Shown piece by piece: positions 42,937 through 50,793 of a stretch of DNA of 64,000 bases (position 1 is the first letter of the stretch; each line of letters begins with the position of its first letter). The DNA is taken from contig JAUYAB010000008.1 of assembly GCA_030693705.1 (NCBI GenBank), forward strand, positions 62,001 to 126,000, read 5' to 3'. The notes beneath the pieces are model-generated. The model ran no database searches. It saw nothing but the letters and a program-made list of their open reading frames with translations, and had not been told where the DNA came from. A program made the position numbers and the translations under genes. Source of the DNA: Ignavibacteria bacterium. GTDB taxonomy: Bacteria > Bacteroidota > Ignavibacteria > Ignavibacteriales > Ignavibacteriaceae.

Positions 42937-42954
42937 TAAAATTAGACAATTTTA
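42937..42954. promoter_or_regulatory. Possible PerR/Fur-type operator upstream of rubrerythrin
   Basis: TAAAATT-AGAC-AATTTTA is a perfect 7-bp AT-rich inverted repeat, 65 bp before the rubrerythrin start. Its size and composition resemble Fur/PerR boxes. This is inference from shape and neighbour only. Confidence 0.35.
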
Positions 42955-43074
42955 ATCTGAAATGATGAAGAAAAATTTTATCAACCGGCTTTACTTAAAA
43001 TGTATATCGATAAAATTTTTTTATGTTTAGATAACGAATAAATAACCTTACTCAAATTGCCACATTATTTTACA

Positions 43075-43179
43075 AACCGTTCAAACGGTTGAAATAAGAA
43101 TTGATAATTTTCATTACCACCTCGATTAATCGAGGTGTTAATAAAGTAGAGATCAATATTTTTAACCGTTTTAACGGTT
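43075..43179. repeat. Three palindromes in one intergenic repeat
   Basis: AACCGTT-CA-AACGGTT (43075-43090), the perfect 20-bp palindrome CACCTCGATTAATCGAGGTG (43118-43137) and AACCGTT-TT-AACGGTT (43164-43179). The outer two share the same arms. The gap 42873-43246 has no gene; this repeat and the rubrerythrin upstream region fill it. Confidence 0.65.
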
Positions 43180-43246
43180 TTGTAATCAATCATTTTTATG
43201 CGGTCAGCTTAAGTAACTTTAAGATCAATAACGAAAACAAAACTCT

Positions 43247-45283
43247 ATGAAAACAATCTCAAAAATTCTTTTTGTTCTCTTGATGCTGCTTGTTTCAGCA
43301 AACTCAACTTTACTCGGGCAGCAGAACAATGATTTCCTCATTAAAGGAATTGATACAACCGTTGATCCCGGCGTTGACTTTTTTAAGTATGCTACCGGCA
43401 CCTGGATGAAAAATAATCCTATTCCTGAAACAGAGAAAGCCTGGACCATCGGACATCTTGTTGAAGATGAAATTTACAACCAATTAAAAACTATTTTAAC
43501 GGAAGCTTCTCGAACCACATCGCCTGAAGGAAGCAACGCTCAAAAAGTTGGTGATTTTTATTTCTCCGGAATGGATTCCTCCACTATCGAAAAACAAAGC
43601 GTTTCTTATCTCACAAAAGAAATCAAAATGATTTCCGACGCTTCAACAGAGGACGATCTGCTTGCTGCGGTTGCTTTGTTGCAAACATACGGAGTTCCTG
43701 CAATGTTTAGTGCGTTTGTTGAGCAGGATGCGATGAACAGCGATCTCTGGTCTCTCTATCTCTGGCAAGGCGGCCTGGGCTTGCGCCAGCGTGATTATTA
43801 TTTTAGAAAAGATGCCCGCACGGAAAACATCCGGCAGGAATATGTAAAACATCTTTCTAATATGCTTACTCTTTCAGGAGACGATAATTCTCTTTCTCTC
43901 GAAAAGGGAAATGCAATATTTAAAATTGAAACCTTCCTCGCCGACTCTTCACGCAAACTGGAAGACTTACGCGATCCTTACGCCAACTACAATAAAATGA
44001 CGCTCGCTCAATTGCAGAAGTTAACTCCCAATATTAATTGGAAAAACTTCTTCGAAGTAATCGGCATTAAAAAAATCGATAACATAATTGTCGGGCAGCC
44101 GGAATTTTTTGTTCAACTAAATGCTGCGCTTACTAAATTTTCGTTAAGCGATTGGAAAGCCTACGTAAAGTGGCACATGGTAAACGCGTTTGCCGACCGT
44201 TTGAGCACTCCTTTTGATAACGAAAAATTTCATTTCAGAGGAACGGTTATGTCCGGCGTACAAAAACAGAGACCTCGCTGGAAGAGAATTCAAGATGCCG
44301 TTGAAGAGGCTATGGGTGAATTGCTCGGACAAGTTTACGTACAGAAATATTATTCACCCAAAACAAAGCAACGGTACGAAAAAGTTGTTGATGATATTAT
44401 TGATGCCTACCGCGAAAGAATTAAAAATCTTGATTGGATGACCCAATCAACTAAAGAAAAAGCTTTGATCAAATTAAACAGCATTACCAAGAAAGTCGGC
44501 TACCCGGATAAGTGGAAAGATTTTTCTTCCTTAAAAGTTGACCGTGCTTCGTTCTTGAGAAATTCCATCAACGCGAATGTCTTTTGGTTTAAAAGAAATA
44601 TCGGCAGACTTGGTACGCCTGTAGATAGAACCGAATGGAGCATGACTCCCCAAACCTACAACGCCTATTACAATCCTTCAAATAACGAGATTGTTTTACC
44701 CGCAGCAATTTTTATTATTCCCGGAGTTGTCGATTCTCTCCTTGATGACGCGGTCGTTTATTCCTATGCAGGAGCTTCTACTATCGGACATGAATTAACG
44801 CATGGCTTTGATGATGAAGGAAGACAGTATGACGCCAAAGGAAATTTAACAAATTGGTGGACGAAAGAAGACGAAGAAAAGTTCACACAAAAAGCCGCAG
44901 TAATGATTGAGCAATTTGATAACTATGTAGTGCTGGATAGTATGCACGTTAACGGCAAAGCGACCCTTGGAGAAAATATTGCTGATCTCGGCGGTTTGGT
45001 TTTAGGCTACGATGCTTTCAAAAAAACAGAACAATTCAAAGAAGGAAAATTGATCAGCGGATTTATTCCGCAGCAGCGTTTCTGGCTTGGGTATGCCTAT
45101 GCATGGCTGGGACATAAAAGACCCGAATCTCTCGCTCAACAAATTATGACAGACGTTCACGCTCCTGAATTTTTACGCGTCAATGGTCCGCTTAGTGATC
45201 TCCCCGATTTCTATAAAGCCTTCGGAGTAAAAGAAGGACAACCTATGTACAGACCCGAAAACAAACGTGTAAAAATCTGGTAA
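43247..45283 (+). CDS. M13-family zinc metallopeptidase (PepO/neprilysin-like)
   Basis: Exported endopeptidase, 678 aa. A signal peptide (residues 1-25, ends L-L-G-Q-Q) precedes the M13 N-terminal domain. The catalytic domain has N-A-Y-Y-N-P-S-N-N-E-I-V-L-P-A near 470, the zinc motif H-E-L-T-H near 512 in I-G-H-E-L-T-H-G-F-D, the third ligand in E-N-I-A-D-L-G-G near 575, and the closing P-x-F. It degrades oligopeptides in the periplasm. It starts without a strong Shine-Dalgarno. Confidence 0.95.
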   Translation: MKTISKILFVLLMLLVSANSTLLGQQNNDFLIKGIDTTVDPGVDFFKYATGTWMKNNPIPETEKAWTIGHLVEDEIYNQLKTILTEASRTTSPEGSNAQKVGDFYFSGMDSSTIEKQSVSYLTKEIKMISDASTEDDLLAAVALLQTYGVPAMFSAFVEQDAMNSDLWSLYLWQGGLGLRQRDYYFRKDARTENIRQEYVKHLSNMLTLSGDDNSLSLEKGNAIFKIETFLADSSRKLEDLRDPYANYNKMTLAQLQKLTPNINWKNFFEVIGIKKIDNIIVGQPEFFVQLNAALTKFSLSDWKAYVKWHMVNAFADRLSTPFDNEKFHFRGTVMSGVQKQRPRWKRIQDAVEEAMGELLGQVYVQKYYSPKTKQRYEKVVDDIIDAYRERIKNLDWMTQSTKEKALIKLNSITKKVGYPDKWKDFSSLKVDRASFLRNSINANVFWFKRNIGRLGTPVDRTEWSMTPQTYNAYYNPSNNEIVLPAAIFIIPGVVDSLLDDAVVYSYAGASTIGHELTHGFDDEGRQYDAKGNLTNWWTKEDEEKFTQKAAVMIEQFDNYVVLDSMHVNGKATLGENIADLGGLVLGYDAFKKTEQFKEGKLISGFIPQQRFWLGYAYAWLGHKRPESLAQQIMTDVHAPEFLRVNGPLSDLPDFYKAFGVKEGQPMYRPENKRVKIW

Positions 45284-45289
45284 AAATTT

Positions 45290-45324
45290 AAGCGGCAATC
45301 TTATTCCAAAGGTTGCCGCTTTTC
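45290..45324 (+). terminator. Intrinsic terminator after the M13 peptidase
   Basis: AAGCGGCAA (45290-45298) pairs with TTGCCGCTT (45313-45321) in a perfect 9-bp stem followed by TTCCTTTT. Confidence 0.85.
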
Positions 45325-45413
45325 CTTTTATGATTATGAACTATTACTTGATAAAAGGAACCGATGTTGTTAAGTTTCGGATGAGGTAATGACTTAATTA
45401 TGGTGAGCTTGCC

Positions 45414-45426
45414 ACAGTTAAACTGT
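45414..45426. promoter_or_regulatory. Inverted repeat upstream of the KilA-N genes
   Basis: ACAGTT-A-AACTGT, 16 bp before the first KilA-N start, is placed like an operator for the defence locus. The binding protein is unknown; a KilA-N protein itself could bind. Confidence 0.35.
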
Positions 45427-45442
45427 AGGAAAAATAAATGAT

Positions 45443-45697
45443 ATGAGCACATCAAAGAAAATAATTCAGGTTCAAAATGTTCCGGTCTCAGTAATTACAG
45501 AAAAAGGGATTGACTTTACCTGCCTGACCGATATGGCAAAAGCTAAAGAAGGTGAAGCCCGCGCTGCCGATATTATTAAGAACTGGATTAGAACCTGTCC
45601 CGATAGTTATCGGGATGAGTTTTTAGGAACTTGGGAAGAAATGTATAACCCCGATTTTAATGTGGTCGAATTTGACCACTTTGTAAATGATAATTAA
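45443..45697 (+). CDS. Truncated KilA-N domain protein
   Basis: An 84-aa protein that covers only the first part of the KilA-N fold. It aligns with the start of the next gene: F-T-C-L-T-D-M-A-K-A-K with Y-I-S-L-T-D-I-A-K-S-R, and G-T-W-E-E-M-Y-N-P-D-F-N-V-V-E-F with G-L-W-E-K-L-S-N-P-D-F-K-P-L-E-F. It stops right after this, where its paralogue runs on for another 190 residues, so it looks like a partial tandem duplicate. A palindrome inside it (45598-45615) adds about five residues relative to the paralogue. Confidence 0.65.
   Translation: MSTSKKIIQVQNVPVSVITEKGIDFTCLTDMAKAKEGEARAADIIKNWIRTCPDSYRDEFLGTWEEMYNPDFNVVEFDHFVNDN
45598..45615. repeat. Palindrome inside the truncated KilA-N gene
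   Basis: TCCCGATA-GT-TATCGGGA, 8-bp arms. It codes for the extra residues C-P-D-S-Y-R-D that the paralogue lacks, as an in-frame insertion would. Confidence 0.6.
45662..45679. repeat. Inverted repeat in truncated KilA-N gene, at the paralogue's palindrome site
   Basis: GTGGTCGAA and TTTGACCAC are inverted copies with one mismatch. They code for V-V-E-F-D-H, the same alignment position as the 32-bp palindrome in the next gene, although the arm sequences differ. Confidence 0.6.
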
Positions 45698-45730
45698 CTT
45701 TGGCAAATTAACTACAACTAAAAGATAGTT

Positions 45731-46555
45731 ATGGCAAAAAATAAAACAATCAATGTAAAAGGAAATGAAATTACACTTTTCTCTTTAGGTGTCAGGGACT
45801 ACATTTCTCTTACCGATATAGCAAAGTCACGAAACAGTTCTGAACCTTTTGCAATTATCAACAATTGGATGCGTAGCCGAAGTACCATTGAATTTATTGG
45901 TTTATGGGAAAAACTCAGCAATCCTGATTTTAAACCTCTCGAATTCGAGAGGTTTAAAAATGAAGCTGGAAGCAACTACTTTGTGCTTTCACCACAAAGA
46001 TGGATTGAAGCCACAAATGCAAAAGGAATTATTTCTAAATCGGGTAGGTATGGGGGTACATTTGCTCATAAAGATATAGCTTTTGAGTTTGCTTCCTGGA
46101 TTTCATCAGAGTTTAAACTCTATCTTATTATAGAATTCCAGCGGTTAAAAGACAGTGAAAATGACCGTCTCAAATTAGAATGGAACCTGCAACGAACATT
46201 AGCAAAAATAAATTATCACATTCACACCGATGCCATCAAAGAAAATTTGATTCCGAAAGAACTCACCAAACAACAAATCAATTTTGTGTTTGCCAACGAA
46301 GCGGATTTGCTGAACATGGCTTTGTTTGGAATGACGGCTAAACAATGGAGAGATTTAACCCCGGATGCAGAAGGTAATATCCGTGATACTGCAAGCATAG
46401 AGCAGTTGGTAGTGTTATCAAATATGGAAAGCATCAATGCTGTTTTAATTCATCAGGGTTTGCGGCAAAGTGAACGCTTGCAACAACTGAATAAAATAGC
46501 AATCACCCAAATGAAATCTTTAGTGCATAATAAAAATCTAAAGAAATTAAAATGA
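45731..46555 (+). CDS. KilA-N domain protein
   Basis: A 274-aa protein. The KilA-N domain (residues 5-135) reads from S-L-T-D-I-A-K-S through I-N-N-W-M-R to S-K-S-G-R-Y-G-G-T-F-A-H-K-D-I-A-F-E-F-A-S-W-I-S, the conserved core seen in phage and Bacteroidota proteins. The C-terminal half (140-274) is helical. KilA-N is a DNA-binding fold of viral origin. The gene is 54 bp before the Argonaute gene on the same strand and may be regulator or functional partner. Its coding sequence holds a perfect 32-bp palindrome. Confidence 0.88.
   Translation: MAKNKTINVKGNEITLFSLGVRDYISLTDIAKSRNSSEPFAIINNWMRSRSTIEFIGLWEKLSNPDFKPLEFERFKNEAGSNYFVLSPQRWIEATNAKGIISKSGRYGGTFAHKDIAFEFASWISSEFKLYLIIEFQRLKDSENDRLKLEWNLQRTLAKINYHIHTDAIKENLIPKELTKQQINFVFANEADLLNMALFGMTAKQWRDLTPDAEGNIRDTASIEQLVVLSNMESINAVLIHQGLRQSERLQQLNKIAITQMKSLVHNKNLKKLK
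45928..45959. repeat. Perfect 32-bp palindrome inside the KilA-N gene
   Basis: Arms TTTTAAACCTCTCGAA (45928-45943) and TTCGAGAGGTTTAAAA (45944-45959) meet with no loop. It codes for F-K-P-L-E-F-E-R-F-K. As DNA or RNA it can form a long cruciform or hairpin. Confidence 0.9.
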
Positions 46556-46609
46556 AAATCAAATCTATTTCCAGTAAATTGTCTTTGGTTTCAAAAGTAA
46601 ATTAAACTT

Positions 46610-48637
46610 ATGAGTGAATTTAAAATAAACATCCTTCCATTCAACATTCTGAAAGAACATGTTGTAATTTCCTTTTCCACTGAGGAGAAAGAAGAATGCA
46701 TTCATATTAAAAAAAATGATTTGCCAAAAAATTTTCCTAATGATAAAAAAGAAACTTTAGGAAACTCTGTTTGGTGGTCAACAGATACTCAAGCAGGCGA
46801 TATAACTGTTTCTGTAAATCTTTTTGAGAACAAAAGATTTGCTAAACACTATTTTAACAAAATTCTCTTTGACCATTTCCACAATCAAAATATTCTCACC
46901 AACCGCAACTTCATTAAGGACACAGAAGTTTGGATTGAAGAAACTGAATTTCACAACAATGACTTTAAAAAATACAACAAATTCACCCTTCGCATTGATA
47001 ATAACGATTTGATTGAAGGAACAAGTATGCTGGTTTCTTACGATGGCGATTCTTTCATCCTCACAAGAAATTTGGCAGCCACACCCTTAGAATCTGCTCA
47101 ATTAGGTAAGGTGAAATATCAGGAAAGAATCACAAAATTTGAAGACCTTAATGCAACAGAACAGGCAGATAGGAATAATATTTTCCCTATACACAATAGG
47201 GATATCAAAAGAGTTTTGAATCTTGATGCCGGCAGAAATTTTTCTGAAAACAAATACAAAAGATATTACACCCAAATACATCAGTTTTATGAAACCTATC
47301 TGAAAAATGCGCTTATCGGAGAGTGCATTAAAATTTTTGAATCGGGTTTTTATAAACCTTATGATGAAAAAGTAAAGCCAACTTCAGAGGACAGCAATCT
47401 TCTTTTATTCGGCAATAATCAGAAAAATTTTACTCCCTACATCGGGCTGAAAGAATACGGACCAATACAATCACCACCAATTGATAAGGCGATTAAATTC
47501 ATTTTCATTTTTCATGAGGAGGACAAAGAATTAGCAAACAAGGTTTATTCATACTTAAAGAAGGGGTACAAAAGTTTTCCTGGATTAGAATCATTCGTGA
47601 AAATTCAATTTGAAATTGACACTGCAAAAACACTTCGCTTCACCGACAATAATCCTATTTCAGAAATCACTACCGCACTTGCAAACTTGCAACTTGACAC
47701 TGCAAACAATGCCTATGCAGCTTTATACATTTCGAGAATAAAAAAGGATACCGAAGATGAAGAAGATGATGCCGTGTATTTCCGACTAAAAGAATTATTG
47801 CTGAATCACGGAATTACATCACAAGTTATTTTCAAGGATAACATAAACAACCCTTCATTCAATTATTTCCTTCCGAATATTGCTATTGCGCTGCTCGCAA
47901 AACTTGGCGGCATCCCGTGGAGATTATACAGACCAATTAAAAATGATTTGGTTGTTGGCATCGGTGCAGACCGTTCAATAGTTGCAAAAAACAAGTTTAT
48001 CGGCAGCGCATTTTGTTTTAAGAATGATGGCAGTTTCAAAGGATTCAATGCCTTTGAAAGCGGAGACACTACTTCGGTAGCAAACTCAATTAAAGAAAAA
48101 ATCGGACAATACATTGCGGAAAATAAACAGTGTGACAGGTTAGTTGTTCACTACTACAAGAACATAAGTTGGAGAGAAGAAAAACCAATAAGAGATGTTT
48201 TAGATCATCTTAATTTCAGTTTACCTTATGTTATTGTAACGATTAACGAAACTGAAAGTAAAGATTATGTTTTATTTGATTCTTCTTTTGACGGTAAGAT
48301 GCCGCAAAGTGGAACATTCATCAAAACGAAAAGAAACGAATTTATTCTTTGTAATAACACAAGATATTCCAACAAAACAGGAACACGGATTGACGGTTTT
48401 CCATTGCCGGTAAAAATAAAATTCAAATCTTCCAATTACGAAAAGATTGACGATGACAATGTGGTAAAAGAGCTGATTGACCAAGTGTATCAGTTTTCAC
48501 GGATGTATTGGAAAAGTGTTCGGCAGCGCAATATGCCGGTCACTATTGAGTATTCGCAAATAGTGGCGAAGATGATTTCACATTTCAACAACAAAGAATT
48601 AGAACAGTTTGCACGTAATACACTTTGGTTTCTATGA
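46610..48637 (+). CDS. Catalytically inactive prokaryotic Argonaute (long-B-like)
   Basis: A 675-aa Argonaute. N-terminal and linker regions occupy about 1-290, MID about 290-435 and PIWI 440-675. The segment L-L-A-K-L-G-G-I-P-W-R-L near residues 427-438 is the hallmark at the MID/PIWI border. The PIWI tetrad is broken: the first Asp position reads V-G-I-G-A-D-R-S (447-454), the strand with the third Asp reads V-V-H-Y-Y-K-N (about 510), and the last reads T-I-E-Y-S-Q (about 645). It should therefore bind a guide and target but not cut. The stop overlaps the start of a SIR2 gene, the known arrangement for long-B pAgo plus toxic effector systems. Confidence 0.9.
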   Translation: MSEFKINILPFNILKEHVVISFSTEEKEECIHIKKNDLPKNFPNDKKETLGNSVWWSTDTQAGDITVSVNLFENKRFAKHYFNKILFDHFHNQNILTNRNFIKDTEVWIEETEFHNNDFKKYNKFTLRIDNNDLIEGTSMLVSYDGDSFILTRNLAATPLESAQLGKVKYQERITKFEDLNATEQADRNNIFPIHNRDIKRVLNLDAGRNFSENKYKRYYTQIHQFYETYLKNALIGECIKIFESGFYKPYDEKVKPTSEDSNLLLFGNNQKNFTPYIGLKEYGPIQSPPIDKAIKFIFIFHEEDKELANKVYSYLKKGYKSFPGLESFVKIQFEIDTAKTLRFTDNNPISEITTALANLQLDTANNAYAALYISRIKKDTEDEEDDAVYFRLKELLLNHGITSQVIFKDNINNPSFNYFLPNIAIALLAKLGGIPWRLYRPIKNDLVVGIGADRSIVAKNKFIGSAFCFKNDGSFKGFNAFESGDTTSVANSIKEKIGQYIAENKQCDRLVVHYYKNISWREEKPIRDVLDHLNFSLPYVIVTINETESKDYVLFDSSFDGKMPQSGTFIKTKRNEFILCNNTRYSNKTGTRIDGFPLPVKIKFKSSNYEKIDDDNVVKELIDQVYQFSRMYWKSVRQRNMPVTIEYSQIVAKMISHFNNKELEQFARNTLWFL

Positions 48638-49824
48638 ATCTGAATGAAGTTTTTAATAAGGTTGTGTTTCTCCTTGGAGCAGGTGCTTCAAAGGAAGCGG
48701 GTTGCAAACTGTCCAATGAAATGCTAACATCATTGAAAGAAGAAATCAACAATCTCACTGCATCCGAAAAAGATTTCATCAACTACAAAGAGGACTTCGA
48801 TGAAATTTATCATTTCATTTTGGCGAGTTTAAAGTATCAATCCACAATGAAAGATTCTTCTGTTAGCAGCAGCGACTATGTGAACATTGAAGATTTCGTG
48901 ATGGTGCTTCGCCAGTTGATTGATAAAGAGTTCATCATACCTTACCCTTTAATCGGAAATTGGAACGATAAAATTTTGAAGTGGGAAATAAAAAATGGAA
49001 ATGTGTTTGAACACTTCAAAGATTTTGTCAGAATGCAACTGGTAAAAGATTGGACACGTTTTAATAAAGAAAAAGCAGAAGAAATTTTGCAACCCATTAG
49101 GGAAATGCTAAATAACTCAGAGAGTATTAAAGTGAATTTCTTTTCTCTGAATTACGATTTGATTTTTGAACAGGTCTTTAATACTTCTATAGTAAAAATT
49201 CTTGACAATGGTTTTTCGGAGAAAAATATTTCGGAAAATCAAATGAGATACTGGGCTGCTGATTTCAATAACGAATTAAGCCCGACAAAAATCAACCTTT
49301 ATAAACTTCACGGTTCAATTGATTGGGAATATAACCTGGATTCAGAAGAAATTTCAATCAAAGAAAGTATTGACGATGGTAGAGAACCACTCATCATTTT
49401 CGGTTCTTACTCCAAGATGCTTTCGTTTGACCCTTTTCTGTACATACTCAGCAACTTCCGGCAAAAGTTAGAGGAAGCAACTATTTTTGTTGTTATCGGT
49501 TACAGCTTCCACGATAAATACATCAACAACCTTTTAATTCAGCAGTTAAGTCAAAACACAGATGAAGACAAACAGAAGAAGTTATTAGTTGTTAACCCAA
49601 CAAGACCCCCACAAACAGCAAGAGCATTTACAGAAGAGCTAAAATCAATTCAGGATAGTAAGTCAATAAATGACATCATCAATTTTAGGCAGGTTAGTCC
49701 CGAGAGAATAAAATTAATTTCAAAAACTGCTTCGCAGTTTTACGCTGAATATTTTGCCAATGGTGCAACACTTTTGAAAAAGGAATTGGAAGAAATAGAA
49801 GGCGAAGAAAAGTTATTTCAATAA
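48634..49824 (+). CDS. SIR2-domain effector paired with Argonaute
   Basis: A 396-aa SIR2 protein starting at ATG 48634, which overlaps the Argonaute stop (ATGA). The NAD-binding motif L-L-G-A-G-A-S-K-E-A-G is at residues 13-23, S-L-N-Y-D near 170-175 and L-H-G-S near 225-228 hold the catalytic Asn, Asp and His, and V-I-G-Y-S-F-H-D is near 287. In pAgo-associated systems such SIR2 proteins deplete NAD+ when Argonaute recognises invader nucleic acid, causing abortive infection. No APAZ domain is seen, so it is a stand-alone effector rather than a SPARSA fusion. Confidence 0.9.
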   Translation: MNLNEVFNKVVFLLGAGASKEAGCKLSNEMLTSLKEEINNLTASEKDFINYKEDFDEIYHFILASLKYQSTMKDSSVSSSDYVNIEDFVMVLRQLIDKEFIIPYPLIGNWNDKILKWEIKNGNVFEHFKDFVRMQLVKDWTRFNKEKAEEILQPIREMLNNSESIKVNFFSLNYDLIFEQVFNTSIVKILDNGFSEKNISENQMRYWAADFNNELSPTKINLYKLHGSIDWEYNLDSEEISIKESIDDGREPLIIFGSYSKMLSFDPFLYILSNFRQKLEEATIFVVIGYSFHDKYINNLLIQQLSQNTDEDKQKKLLVVNPTRPPQTARAFTEELKSIQDSKSINDIINFRQVSPERIKLISKTASQFYAEYFANGATLLKKELEEIEGEEKLFQ

Positions 49825-49920
49825 TCCCCCGCTGTTCTAGCATACAAGCCAATCCACAACTCAAATGTTTTAAAAGAACCGGCAATTTTGCTTCCTCCTA
49901 AAAAATCATTTTAAAATACC

Positions 49921-49953
49921 TTGCCTCTATCCCCTCTTTTTCCTTTATTTTTG
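49921..49953 (+). promoter_or_regulatory. Candidate promoter for the 247-aa gene
   Basis: TTG at 49921 and TATTTTTG at 49946-49953 are 22 bp apart, similar to the TTTG/TAnnTTTG promoter pattern. The -7 box lies about 50 bp before the start, and AAGGA at 49991-49995 is a ribosome binding site. Confidence 0.45.
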
Positions 49954-50001
49954 CAGAACAAATAAGTTCTAATTTTTAATAACATTCTAAGGATAAATTC
50001 C

Positions 50002-50745
50002 ATGGCAGCACAAGAAACAGGTCATGCAAAGAATGTAGCTAACTTTGAAGACCTTATTTCCTTTTGCGTCGGCTACGGCGCAAGCTACAACCCCTCTAAA
50101 GATTCAATCAAACTCCCGGCGCTAAACGCCCTTCATGCTTTAGCAAAAACTAAATTGGCTGAAGTTAACACGGCACAAACTCCCTGGTCAAACGCAGTAG
50201 CCGCGCGGGAAATTCTTTTTGAACCTTTAAGCAAGCTCGTCATCCGCGTAGTTAACGCCCTTGATGCAAGCGAGGTTCCTAAACAAGTGGTTGATAACGC
50301 AAAAACCATTTCACGAAAAATTCAAGGGAAACGGGCTGCCCCTAAAAACACTCCGCCTCCCGCAGACCCTGCAATTCCCGAAGAAGAAAGTGCAAAAAAC
50401 ATTTCGGCTTCTCAAATGGGATTTGATAATAGAATTGATAACCTGGACAAGCTTATTCAACTTTTAGCAGCCCAACCCGGTTACGCTCCAAACGAAACGG
50501 AATTAACTACAGCGGCTTTAACAACAATCCTCACAAACATGAAAGCCGCTAACACCGCGGTAATTAACGCCTATACTCCTTTAAGCAATACTAGAATCGA
50601 GAGAAATAATGTTCTCTATCAAGCGGAAACCGGTCTCGTTGATATAGCTGCCGGTGTAAAAAAATATGTAAAAAGCGTTTTCGGCGCAACAAATCCGCAG
50701 TACAAACAAATAAGCGGCTTAAAATTTATTAATCTCCAGAATTAA
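50002..50745 (+). CDS. Unknown protein with a two-fold internal repeat, upstream of a 21-bp repeat array
   Basis: A 247-aa Ala-rich soluble protein with no signal peptide or membrane helix. Two helical halves look related: residues 14-90 (F-E-D-L-I-S, Y-N-P-S-K, L-N-A-L, W-S-N-A-V-A-A-R, L-S-K-L-V) and 145-238 (L-D-K-L-I-Q, Y-A-P-N-E, L-T-T-I-L, T-P-L-S-N-T-R-I-E-R, L-V-D-I-A). A proline-rich linker (K-N-T-P-P-P-A-D-P-A-I-P) with a basic stretch (K-I-Q-G-K-R) joins them. It resembles hypothetical proteins I have seen in Bacteroidota-like genomes, but I know of no function. It has its own promoter-like box and terminator and is followed directly by the repeat array. Confidence 0.8.
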   Translation: MAAQETGHAKNVANFEDLISFCVGYGASYNPSKDSIKLPALNALHALAKTKLAEVNTAQTPWSNAVAAREILFEPLSKLVIRVVNALDASEVPKQVVDNAKTISRKIQGKRAAPKNTPPPADPAIPEEESAKNISASQMGFDNRIDNLDKLIQLLAAQPGYAPNETELTTAALTTILTNMKAANTAVINAYTPLSNTRIERNNVLYQAETGLVDIAAGVKKYVKSVFGATNPQYKQISGLKFINLQN

Positions 50746-50757
50746 GCTATAAGAGAA

Positions 50758-50784
50758 AAGCCGCCTCAACTAAAAAGGCGGCTT
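50758..50784 (+). terminator. Terminator after the 247-aa gene
   Basis: AAGCCGCCT pairs perfectly with AGGCGGCTT around CAACTAAAA. The right arm runs straight into the first, degenerate unit of the 21-bp array, and only a weak U-run follows (TTCTCCATTTTA). Confidence 0.65.
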
Positions 50785-50793
50785 CTCCATTTT

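Noticed and set aside
45443-49824. The defence region as a prophage remnant
   Set aside because: KilA-N is phage-related, but no integrase, structural or lysis genes are present and the remaining genes are defence-type.
21763-49917. CCTAAAAAATCATTTTAAAA found near 21762 and near 49897
   Set aside because: Two AT-rich 20-mers 28 kb apart with no similar flanks; too little to call an attachment site or element.
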